Part shown: in pieces, positions 13,997 through 20,963 of the stretch
Numbering within the stretch: the stretch's first letter is position 1
Layout of the letters: every line of letters starts with the position of its first letter
DNA from: an uncultured Eubacteriales bacterium
Lineage (GTDB): Bacteria > Bacillota > Clostridia > Lachnospirales > Lachnospiraceae
Assembly: GCA_900321505.1 (NCBI GenBank)
Contig: ONWK01000237.1
Location: forward strand, 1 to 27,504
Direction of reading: 5' to 3'
Length of the DNA: 27,504 nucleotides
Translations under genes and position numbers: made by a program
Notes under the pieces: generated by a model
The model's input: the letters and a program-made list of their open reading frames with translations, nothing else
Databases searched by the model: none
Told to the model about the DNA's origin: nothing

Positions 13997-14935
13997 TTAC
14001 TCAAGTACCGCTCTTGCGCCGCCGTAGATACCACCGTCATTGCCCAGAGCGGCAAGCTCAAACTTCGTTTCTCTGCAGGCATGGAATGCGTACTTTCTGA
14101 AATACTTTTCAGTAACATCCAGGATGATACGTCCTGCCCGGGAAACCCCGCCGCCGATAACAAATACCTCAGGATCCACAACACAGGCGATCTGAGCTGC
14201 AGCAAGACCAAGCTTCCGACCAAGCTCCTCAACCTGTTCCAGTGCCAGCCCGTCACCGTTCTTTGCAGCATCGAACACATCCTTTGCTGTCAGCTCCTGA
14301 ATATCTCTGAGGGCAGACTCCTTATCGCTTTCGGCAAGAGCCTTCTTAGCCATGCGTACAATACCAGTTGCCGAAGCATACTGCTCCAGGCATCCGCATT
14401 TTCCGCAGCCGCATACAACCGTTTCCTCAGTATCCATGGTCATGTGTCCGATCTCGCCGCCGGCTCCGTTCACACCGGCTACCATCTTTCCGTTAAGGAT
14501 GATGCCTCCGCCGACACCGGTACCAAGGGTTACCATTACTATACTGTTATGGCCCTTGCCGCCGCCCATCCACATTTCTCCGAGAGCGGCCATATTTGCA
14601 TCATTTCCCACCTTAACCTTTACACCGAGAAGCTTTGAGAGCTCATCTGCGGCATTGAAGATACCCCAGCCAAGATTCACACACTTTATAACGGTCCCGT
14701 CATCTCTTACAGGTCCCGGAACACCCATACCCGCGCCGATAACATCGTCCATGGAAATGCCCTTTTCCACCATTCTGGACTTAAGGGACTCCGCTATATC
14801 ACTCAGGATATATGCTCCTCCGTCTTCCTTCCTTGTGGGGATCTCCCACTTATCCAGAAGCTCACCCTCTGTCGTAAAATATCCCAGTTTTACCGTAGTT
14901 CCTCCTACATCCACCCCGAATACATACTTTGCCAC
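13997..14935 (-). CDS. glcK: ROK family glucokinase
   Basis: This enzyme phosphorylates glucose with ATP in the cytoplasm. The ROK layout is clear: the phosphate-binding loop GVDVGGTTVKLGYF (7-20), GVPGPV (71-76), NDANMAALGE (111-120) with the catalytic Asp112, the TLGTGVGGGIILNG loop (136-149), and the ROK signature with GEIGH (Glu161, His164) followed by the zinc-binding CGCGKCGC (175-182). The length of 312 is usual. I chose a GTG start at 14935, because AAGGAGG lies eight bases upstream. The ATG at 14965 has no ribosome binding site and would add ten residues that cover the Shine-Dalgarno sequence. It lies 32 bases after hprK; together they connect glucose entry with HPr-Ser46 signalling. 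Confidence 0.95.
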   Translation of the reverse strand: MAKYVFGVDVGGTTVKLGYFTTEGELLDKWEIPTRKEDGGAYILSDIAESLKSRMVEKGISMDDVIGAGMGVPGPVRDDGTVIKCVNLGWGIFNAADELSKLLGVKVKVGNDANMAALGEMWMGGGKGHNSIVMVTLGTGVGGGIILNGKMVAGVNGAGGEIGHMTMDTEETVVCGCGKCGCLEQYASATGIVRMAKKALAESDKESALRDIQELTAKDVFDAAKNGDGLALEQVEELGRKLGLAAAQIACVVDPEVFVIGGGVSRAGRIILDVTEKYFRKYAFHACRETKFELAALGNDGGIYGGARAVLE

Positions 14936-14967
14936 TTCTTCATCCTCCTTAAGTTTTTTGATCATAC

Positions 14968-15909
14968 TTACTGACTGTTTTTCTGAATATTTTCCGTTAC
15001 GCGGCGGTAAAGCTCCTGCGCTGCGTTGTAGCCCATCTTCTTCTGTCTGTGGTTGACTGCCGCAGACTCAACGATGATAGCCAGGTTCCGTCCGGGACGG
15101 ATGGGGATATTATGGCTGGTTACCTTGTTTCCAAGGAACTCCACATACTGGTCCTCCAGTCCCATGCGGTCATAATTGGCATCCTTGTCCCACTCTTCAA
15201 GATTGATGACAAGATCTATCTGCTGTGAGATCTTCACGCACTCAACACCGAACATGGTCTTCACATCGATGATGCCGATGCCCCGAAGCTCTATAAAATG
15301 TCTTGTTATGGCTGGACTGGTTCCTATCAGCTGATCGTCACTGATCTTCTTGATCTCCACCACGTCATCCGCCACCAGACGGTGTCCTCTCTTAAGCAGC
15401 TCAAGCGCAGCCTCGGACTTACCGATACCGCTGTCGCCCATGATCAGCACGCCCTCGCCGAAAACATCCACAAGAACCGCGTGGATGGAGATCCTGGGTG
15501 CAAGCTCCTCATGCAGCCACCGCACTGCCTCATGCACAAAGCTTGATGTGGTGGAATCGGACGAAAGCACCGGAATGCCGTGTTTCTTTCCCGCCTCAAT
15601 AATAAAATCATAAGGCTCTATATCCCTGCAGAACACAAGACAGGGAATTGGGAAACTGAAAAGCTTGTCGAATATCTCGATATTCTCTTCCTCCGTATGC
15701 ATATCCGCGAGATATGCATGCTCCACATTTCCGCAGATCTGTACCCTGTTGGTATCAAAGTGTTCAAAAAAGCCTGCAAGCTGAAGCGCCGGCCGGTTGA
15801 TATCCGGATCCGTGATGATGATGTTATCCGTATTTATCTCCGGTGTATAATTCTTCAGATTCAGCTTTTTGATAAAGTCCGTCAGACGGACACTGTATTC
15901 AGCCGTCAT
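14968..15909 (-). CDS. hprK: HPr(Ser46) kinase/phosphorylase
   Basis: HprK phosphorylates Ser46 of HPr and Crh when glycolytic intermediates and ATP are high, and removes the phosphate when inorganic phosphate is high, so it drives carbon catabolite repression with CcpA. The N-terminal domain (1-130) is DRTGG-like and variable. The catalytic domain has His143, the P-loop GDSGIGKS (158-165), the HprK signature around HFIELRGIGIIDVKTMFG (204-221) and IPIRPGRNLAIIVESAA (268-284). The 313 residues match the family. GGGGAGG lies five bases before the ATG. Its promoter overlaps that of uvrC on the other strand. A plausible local target is the HPr-like protein at 10824-11081, which keeps Ser46 but not His15. 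Confidence 0.97.
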   Translation of the reverse strand: MTAEYSVRLTDFIKKLNLKNYTPEINTDNIIITDPDINRPALQLAGFFEHFDTNRVQICGNVEHAYLADMHTEEENIEIFDKLFSFPIPCLVFCRDIEPYDFIIEAGKKHGIPVLSSDSTTSSFVHEAVRWLHEELAPRISIHAVLVDVFGEGVLIMGDSGIGKSEAALELLKRGHRLVADDVVEIKKISDDQLIGTSPAITRHFIELRGIGIIDVKTMFGVECVKISQQIDLVINLEEWDKDANYDRMGLEDQYVEFLGNKVTSHNIPIRPGRNLAIIVESAAVNHRQKKMGYNAAQELYRRVTENIQKNSQ

Positions 15910-15968
15910 ACTGCCCTCCCCTTACATCAGATTATCAGCGGACTTCGAAAAGGCCGCCGGTAAACTTG

Positions 15969-15997
15969 ATTATATCAAAAATGGATTATTTTTTCCA
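15969..15997 (-). promoter_or_regulatory. Promoter of hprK-glcK
   Basis: On the minus strand TGGAAA (15992-15997) and TATAAT (15969-15974) are 17 bases apart, with TG-A just before the -10 box (extended -10). Its -35 region overlaps that of the divergent uvrC promoter; both -35 boxes fall in the inverted repeat ATGGA/TCCAT at 15981-15998. Confidence 0.65.
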
Positions 15998-16010
15998 TAC
16001 ATGTTATAAT
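15982..16010 (+). promoter_or_regulatory. Promoter of uvrC, extended -10, placed to give a leaderless mRNA
   Basis: TATAAT at 16005-16010 is preceded by TG-T (extended -10), and a weak -35 box TGGATT lies 17 bases upstream. The predicted transcription start, about seven bases downstream, falls at 16017-16018, which is the A of the uvrC ATG. Confidence 0.65.
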
Positions 16011-16017
16011 ACTCTGC

Positions 16018-17865
16018 ATGAAAGAATTTGACATAGAAGAAGAACTGAAAAAAATCCCCCACCACCCCGGTGTATATCTGATGCACAGTGACAGCGGGGA
16101 GCTTTTGTATGTCGGAAAAGCGGTGGATCTTCACAACCGTGTACGCCAGTATTTCCGCAGCGGCCACGGGCATAACAATTCTCCGAAGATCATCAGGATG
16201 GTGGAACAGATCTCATGGTTTGAATATATACTTACAGGCTCTGAGATGGAGGCTCTGGTGCTTGAGTGTAATCTTATCAAGGAGCACCGTCCCAGGTATA
16301 ATACCATGATGACGGATGATAAAGGTTATCCCTACATCCGGGTCACTCTTGAGGACAAGTATCCAAAGGTGCTGTACAGCCATCAGATGCGCCGTGACCA
16401 TTCAAGGTATTTCGGTCCATTTACGGACGCCGGGGCTGTACATGAAATAATATCTTTGACAAATAAGCTTTTTCATCTGCGTACCTGCAACAGAAATCTT
16501 CCCAGGGATATAGGTAAGGAACGTCCCTGCCTGTATTATCAGATCGGTGAATGCTGCGGCCCGTGTACCCCCGAGGTTTCCTATTCGGATTACCGTGACC
16601 GTATAGATGCAGCCATGGCATTCCTTAAGGGCGATACCAGGGAGATCATAAGCAGCCTCAAACAGGAGATGAAACGCCTTGCGTCGGAAATGGAATTTGA
16701 AAAAGCCGCCGAGCTGCGGGACCGTATAGAGAGCATACAGCATATCATGGACAAGCAGCGTATGCAGGATACAAACCAGGACAACCGTGACATAATAGCC
16801 ATGGCCCGCGGTGATGCGGATTCGGTGATCACCGTCTTCTTCGTTCGTGACGGCCAGCTTCTGGGACGCGAGAATCACCATATGTCACAGGGCACCGAGG
16901 ATGAGGACGCAGCAATACTCGGTGAATTCATCAAGCAGTATTACAGCAGCTGTCCGTATATACCCTCAGAGATACTGACACGGCAGCCTGTTCCGGACAG
17001 TGAAGCTATCACTGCATGGCTCAGCGAAAAGAAAGGACGCAGGGTATCTCTTCTGCAGCCTCAGCGCGGTGACAAGGCCGGTCTGCTGAAGCTTGCAGAG
17101 GAAAATGCCTCCCTCGTTCTGTCACAGGATATCGAAAGGATCAGAAAGCGTGAGCTCAGGACCACCGGAGCCTGCGGCGAGATTGCCGAGATACTCGGCA
17201 TCCCTTCTGCCTCAAGGATGGAAGCCTTCGATATCTCTCATATTTCGGGCTATCATGCAGTAGCCTCAATGGTGGTATTCGAGAACGGGGAACCCCGTCG
17301 GAATGCCTACAGGAAATTCCGTCTGCAGACCGTTGACGGACCGGATGATTATTCCTCCATGAAGGAGGTTCTGTCCCGCAGATATACAAATGAGAAGCTC
17401 GGTCCTCTGCCGGATGTACTGATGATGGACGGCGGCAAAGGGCAGGTTAATGTAGCCGAACGGGTTCTGGACAGCCTGGGTATTGACATACCTGTATGCG
17501 GCATGGTAAAAGATGATCACCACCGCACCCGCGGGCTATATTACAAGAATAATGAGGTCATATTCCCCAAAGGAAGCGAGGCCATGCATATGATCACCGC
17601 CCTTCAGGATGAGACCCACCGTTTCGCCATAACCTACCACAAACAGCTCCGCGGCAAGGCTCAGACCCACTCCATACTTGATGATATCCAGGGGATCGGG
17701 CCAAAACGCCGTCAGGCATTGCTGCTTCATTTTGAAAGTCTGGACAGGCTGAAGGCCGCCGGGATAGATGAGCTCTGTGAGCTTCCCGAAATGAACCGCC
17801 GGGCAGCAGAGACCGTATATAACTTTTTCCATACTCCTCAGGAGCAGGATGATCCTTCACTTTGA
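16018..17865 (+). CDS. uvrC: Excinuclease ABC subunit UvrC
   Basis: UvrC makes both incisions around a DNA lesion in nucleotide excision repair. The 615 residues show the full layout: GIY-YIG nuclease (about 16-95, GVYLMHSDSGELLYVGKA), a cysteine set Cys157, Cys171, Cys179 and Cys183 in the positions described as an iron-sulfur site in E. coli UvrC, a UVR motif (about 221-242, EMEFEKAAELRDRI) for UvrB contact, an RNase H-like nuclease half (about 255-540, with EAFDISH and DGGKGQVN), and a C-terminal helix-hairpin-helix pair (about 555-610). There is no ribosome binding site before the ATG, and a promoter sits right against it, so the mRNA is probably leaderless. yqeG follows by 24 bases. Confidence 0.97.
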   Translation: MKEFDIEEELKKIPHHPGVYLMHSDSGELLYVGKAVDLHNRVRQYFRSGHGHNNSPKIIRMVEQISWFEYILTGSEMEALVLECNLIKEHRPRYNTMMTDDKGYPYIRVTLEDKYPKVLYSHQMRRDHSRYFGPFTDAGAVHEIISLTNKLFHLRTCNRNLPRDIGKERPCLYYQIGECCGPCTPEVSYSDYRDRIDAAMAFLKGDTREIISSLKQEMKRLASEMEFEKAAELRDRIESIQHIMDKQRMQDTNQDNRDIIAMARGDADSVITVFFVRDGQLLGRENHHMSQGTEDEDAAILGEFIKQYYSSCPYIPSEILTRQPVPDSEAITAWLSEKKGRRVSLLQPQRGDKAGLLKLAEENASLVLSQDIERIRKRELRTTGACGEIAEILGIPSASRMEAFDISHISGYHAVASMVVFENGEPRRNAYRKFRLQTVDGPDDYSSMKEVLSRRYTNEKLGPLPDVLMMDGGKGQVNVAERVLDSLGIDIPVCGMVKDDHHRTRGLYYKNNEVIFPKGSEAMHMITALQDETHRFAITYHKQLRGKAQTHSILDDIQGIGPKRRQALLLHFESLDRLKAAGIDELCELPEMNRRAAETVYNFFHTPQEQDDPSL

Positions 17866-17889
17866 TCAGATCGAAAGGTATAGCATATT

Positions 17890-18414
17890 ATGTCACATTT
17901 TCTTTTTCCAACCGAATATTATACTTCAACCTATGCCATAGACTTTGCACATTATTACAGACTCGGTTACCGGGGCATCCTCTTCGACATTGACAACACC
18001 CTTGTAAAGCACAATGCGATGAGTGACGCCAGAAGCCGCACACTGCTTGAGATACTGAGGCGCATGGGTTTTTCCATATGTTTCGTATCAAACAACAAGG
18101 AGCCGCGGGTTGCGGATTTTGTAAATGAACTGAAGGTGGAAGGTCTTCCGGATCCGGTTTATGTATATAAGGCCGGAAAGCCGAAGAAATGGGGGTACCT
18201 GTACGGCATACATAAAATGAATACCCGAAAAGCCACTACCCTCTTTGTTGGGGACCAGCTTTTTACCGACATTCTGGGAGCAAATAATGCAGGTATCCAT
18301 TCCATCCTTGTACAGCCCATAGACAAAAAAGAAGAAATACAGATTGTTCTGAAGCGTATTCTAGAGCGGCCAATAATCAGGCTTTACCGGATCAAACATC
18401 CTATAAAAGGTTAG
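17890..18414 (+). CDS. yqeG: YqeG-type HAD phosphatase
   Basis: A 174-residue HAD-superfamily protein of subfamily IIIA (YqeG). Motif I is LFDIDNTLV with Asp33 and Asp35, motif II is VSNN with Ser67, the lysine of motif III is Lys97 in AGKPKKWG, and motif IV is VGDQLFTDILGAN with Asp122 and Asp127. All catalytic residues are present, so it should be an active phosphatase. In some relatives the substrate is phosphatidylglycerophosphate, but for this protein it is unknown. It lies 24 bases after uvrC with AAAGG about eleven bases before the ATG, a weak and distant ribosome binding site, and is followed by two hairpins that end the unit. Confidence 0.93.
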   Translation: MSHFLFPTEYYTSTYAIDFAHYYRLGYRGILFDIDNTLVKHNAMSDARSRTLLEILRRMGFSICFVSNNKEPRVADFVNELKVEGLPDPVYVYKAGKPKKWGYLYGIHKMNTRKATTLFVGDQLFTDILGANNAGIHSILVQPIDKKEEIQIVLKRILERPIIRLYRIKHPIKG

Positions 18415-18418
18415 ACAG

Positions 18419-18453
18419 TCAACACCCCCGTCCTTCTTTGGCGGGGGTGTTGA
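18419..18453 (+). terminator. GC-rich hairpin after yqeG
   Basis: A perfect 12-bp stem, TCAACACCCCCG at 18419-18430 and CGGGGGTGTTGA at 18442-18453, starts four bases after the yqeG stop. No T-run follows, so it may mainly stabilise the mRNA 3' end or act together with the next hairpin. Confidence 0.6.
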
Positions 18454-18469
18454 TGATCGCGGCAATAAA

Positions 18470-18515
18470 AAAATGTTCAGCACCCCGTATTACCGGATGC
18501 TGAACATTTTCTTTT
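18470..18515. terminator. Bidirectional terminator downstream of yqeG and of the 698-residue gene
   Basis: A perfect 13-bp stem, AAAATGTTCAGCA at 18470-18482 and TGCTGAACATTTT at 18498-18510, is followed by CTTTTT. The A-run before it gives a T-run on the other strand, so it can stop transcription from both sides. Confidence 0.85.
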
Positions 18516-18580
18516 TGGAACCGCCACTGACAAACAGTATCACCCCGGCAGTCCCGGATTACAGGAGGACTGAATATCCC

Positions 18581-18726
18581 CGGAACCGAATACCTGAAAG
18601 GTATTCGCTATCCTACCTTTGCGGACGGCTTCTGATGCCGTCCGCAAATCCGGCCTGCGGCCGGATACGCGCATCGCGCTAGGTGTGTACGGATACCGAA
18701 TGCCTGAAGGGCATTCGCTATCCTAC
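18581..18726. repeat. Cluster of palindromes with two copies of a REP-like unit
   Basis: Two 36-37 bp units (18581-18616 and 18690-18726) share the form GGA-spacer-CGAAT…ATTCG-spacer-TATCC and a TGAA-type loop. They differ at paired stem positions (A-T in one, G-C in the other), so base pairing is preserved. Between them lie three more perfect palindromes: GCGGACGGC/GCCGTCCGC at 18621-18629 and 18637-18645, ATCCGGCC/GGCCGGAT at 18648-18655 and 18659-18666, and GCGC/GCGC at about 18669-18680. The stop codon of the 698-residue gene lies inside the second unit. The rest of 18415-18722 holds terminators only; I see no gene. Confidence 0.6.
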
Positions 18727-20819
18727 AGGATATCCGCTCTGAGCTTCTTAAGTACCTGGAAGCTCTTTGTTCTCAATTCTTCTGCCTCGAACAGTGTAAG
18801 CATTGTATCGATATCGAACTTGCTCTTCATCACTGAATCCAGCCAGTCATTGACATAGGATTTAACATAGTCCACATTTTCTTCGGACTTGTCTTTAAGA
18901 ACATTACTGATATTGTTAATGTTCTCTACTACGGTCGGAGTAGCAACCTGACGGTCACCGCCGCCTGCGGACTGACTTCCCTCGTCCGAAAGCTCGATAA
19001 CCTTACCGGTCTTGGTTATGATAACCTTCTTATTCGGTGTGGTATCAGGCTTTGCAGCTCCGATGGAGCCCTTCTTATCAAGCAGCTTCTCAACCGCCTT
19101 GATCAGGCATACAACGCTGTAGGTAGCCTCCATAGGAGTCTGGGAATCAGAATGCTTGGTCTCATACTGATACCAGAGCCACTCTGACTTGTAAAGCATT
19201 TCCTCTATCTTGGAATCATCAAGCAGCTTTCTGAGATCCGGATCCATCGCAGGAGCCGAGGAACGTCCGAAAAGCTTACCGCCGCCTGACGGTATCTCAG
19301 CCTTCTTATACTTGGCAGGAACAACGATCTCGGCATAATCCTTCTGGAGATATCTTTCAGCCTTGCGGGGATCATACTCGCTGTTGATAACGGCAATACG
19401 TCCGCCGTTAAGTCCGTTGATGATCATATCCTCTGCAGCCATGAATACCAGAGTCTTCTGACGGTCATCGATCATCTGCTTGATCTCATAATTCGTCTTA
19501 GACTTCTCAAGGATGGCATTCTTACGTACCTTGAAGGCCTTGATCTTCTCCTTTATACTGAAGAACATCTTCAGCAGTGAAGGATTGGCATTTACATAGT
19601 CGTTGATCCATGTGATCTCAACATACTGATGCTCGATCTTATTGGAGAGCTCATATACATTGTAACCGTCAAAAACAACATTCAGAGTGGTATACAGCTT
19701 TTCAAGGATCTCATACTTTTCCTCCCAGCTACGGGAAGATACGTCAGAGTTTACCAGTTCCTTGATACCGCACTCATAGAATACAAGATTGTATTCATAG
19801 AGTCCTTCGAAAATGTTGGTCTTTCCGGTTAGCTGCGCGCCCGCGCCGAGAGTCTGAAGATTCTTCTTCATATCCGGCTCGTTCTCGATGTAAAGATATA
19901 CCTTCTTTACAAATGCAGACACCTCGGAAATAAGTGTATCTATACGCTTGTTGTAGATCTCCTGCTTGGAAATGGCTGTAAGCACATTTCTGGAAAGGAT
20001 GCTTGTATCCTGAGTCGTGTTAACGTTACGGATCAGCTCCTTGAAGCTCTCATATACAGCCATATTATCGATGGGGATATACTCCGCATTCAGTCCGTAG
20101 AACTCGAACGCCTTGTTGTAATCCTTGTTGGCGATAAAGGTATTGAAAAGGCCGATGGAAAGCTGTGTCTTATAATCTATACCAACATGAGGATCCTCAA
20201 CAACATAATCGAAGAGAACTTCAAGGTTGGAAAGATAAGCCTCGGAATTAGCCATGGATGTGGGAAGTCCCATCTCCATAACCACGTTGATCAGATCCAG
20301 ATAACCCATAAGAGCCTTATCGAAGTTCTTCGGGCGGTCATCATCCTCAAGGATCTGATAGCTTACATTGATGAGCAGCGGTGCAATACGCTCGCCGATG
20401 AGGCGCATAGCCTCTCCGAACTTCTCACGCTGATAGAGATAGATCAGCCAGATACTGTAGCGGTAAATACCGGTGGTACTGATGGGAGCATCAATATCGG
20501 AGGGATCGATGTTGCCGTATACAAAGTTAAACAGCGGCTCGATCCATTCGTCGATCTCAAAACGCTCGGGCTGCTTGATATTCTCGTCCACAAATTCGCC
20601 CAGCTCATAGAGCTTGACGCACTGTGAACGCACATCATCATCCACGTTCATGTTGTTAAGATCAAAATTGGAATCCTTGAGATAGTCGATCACAAGCGCG
20701 TAAAATCCGTCCTCAACCTGTTCATTCAGGAAACGAATGAGCAACCCCTTATTATTGGACGCCGCGATGGAGAGAACATTATTGTCACCTCCGGCTGTGA
20801 TATTAGCAGGTAAAGCCAT
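18723..20819 (-). CDS. Large helical cytoplasmic protein of unknown function
   Basis: A 698-residue protein with no signal peptide, membrane segment or catalytic motif I can recognise. Residues 1-480 look almost entirely alpha-helical, acidic and rich in Tyr, Asn and Ile, and may be a helical-repeat scaffold. A Gly/Ser/Pro-rich linker follows near 515-535 (GGGKLFGRSSAPAMDP), then a helical segment, a second low-complexity linker near 600-640 (KVIITKTGKVIEL, then SAGGG) and a helical tail. Automated labels such as 'normocyte-binding protein' have, as I recall, been given to proteins like this in Lachnospiraceae; that label should not be read as a function. The start at 20819 follows a purine-rich AGGAGGAGAAGGA site, and a clear promoter lies upstream, so the gene is probably well expressed and monocistronic. 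Confidence 0.82.
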   Translation of the reverse strand: MALPANITAGGDNNVLSIAASNNKGLLIRFLNEQVEDGFYALVIDYLKDSNFDLNNMNVDDDVRSQCVKLYELGEFVDENIKQPERFEIDEWIEPLFNFVYGNIDPSDIDAPISTTGIYRYSIWLIYLYQREKFGEAMRLIGERIAPLLINVSYQILEDDDRPKNFDKALMGYLDLINVVMEMGLPTSMANSEAYLSNLEVLFDYVVEDPHVGIDYKTQLSIGLFNTFIANKDYNKAFEFYGLNAEYIPIDNMAVYESFKELIRNVNTTQDTSILSRNVLTAISKQEIYNKRIDTLISEVSAFVKKVYLYIENEPDMKKNLQTLGAGAQLTGKTNIFEGLYEYNLVFYECGIKELVNSDVSSRSWEEKYEILEKLYTTLNVVFDGYNVYELSNKIEHQYVEITWINDYVNANPSLLKMFFSIKEKIKAFKVRKNAILEKSKTNYEIKQMIDDRQKTLVFMAAEDMIINGLNGGRIAVINSEYDPRKAERYLQKDYAEIVVPAKYKKAEIPSGGGKLFGRSSAPAMDPDLRKLLDDSKIEEMLYKSEWLWYQYETKHSDSQTPMEATYSVVCLIKAVEKLLDKKGSIGAAKPDTTPNKKVIITKTGKVIELSDEGSQSAGGGDRQVATPTVVENINNISNVLKDKSEENVDYVKSYVNDWLDSVMKSKFDIDTMLTLFEAEELRTKSFQVLKKLRADIL

Positions 20820-20869
20820 ATTCCTTCTCCTCCTCACTTTTTTTCGCAAATGAAACACACCTAACTGTC

Positions 20870-20905
20870 ATTTTAACTCATTTTTATCAGTTACGTCAAC
20901 GTCAA
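20870..20905 (-). promoter_or_regulatory. Promoter of the 698-residue gene, with a doubled -35 hexamer
   Basis: On the minus strand the hexamer TTGACG occurs twice in tandem (20900-20905 and 20894-20899). The second copy is 18 bases from TAAAAT (20870-20875). Just upstream lies a perfect 12-bp AT palindrome, ATTTATATAAAT at 20914-20925, which could be an operator or UP-like element. Confidence 0.55.
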
Positions 20906-20963
20906 TTTGTCGAATTTATATAAATATAATTGTCTATTATTAACAAATCGGCAACTATTCAGT

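Noticed and set aside
14936..14965. Glucokinase start at the ATG at 14965
   Set aside because: It has no ribosome site, and the ten added residues cover the strong AAGGAGG that serves the GTG at 14935.
18581..18726. CRISPR array
   Set aside because: The repeats are self-palindromic, occur only twice, and the material between them is other palindromes rather than spacers of equal length.
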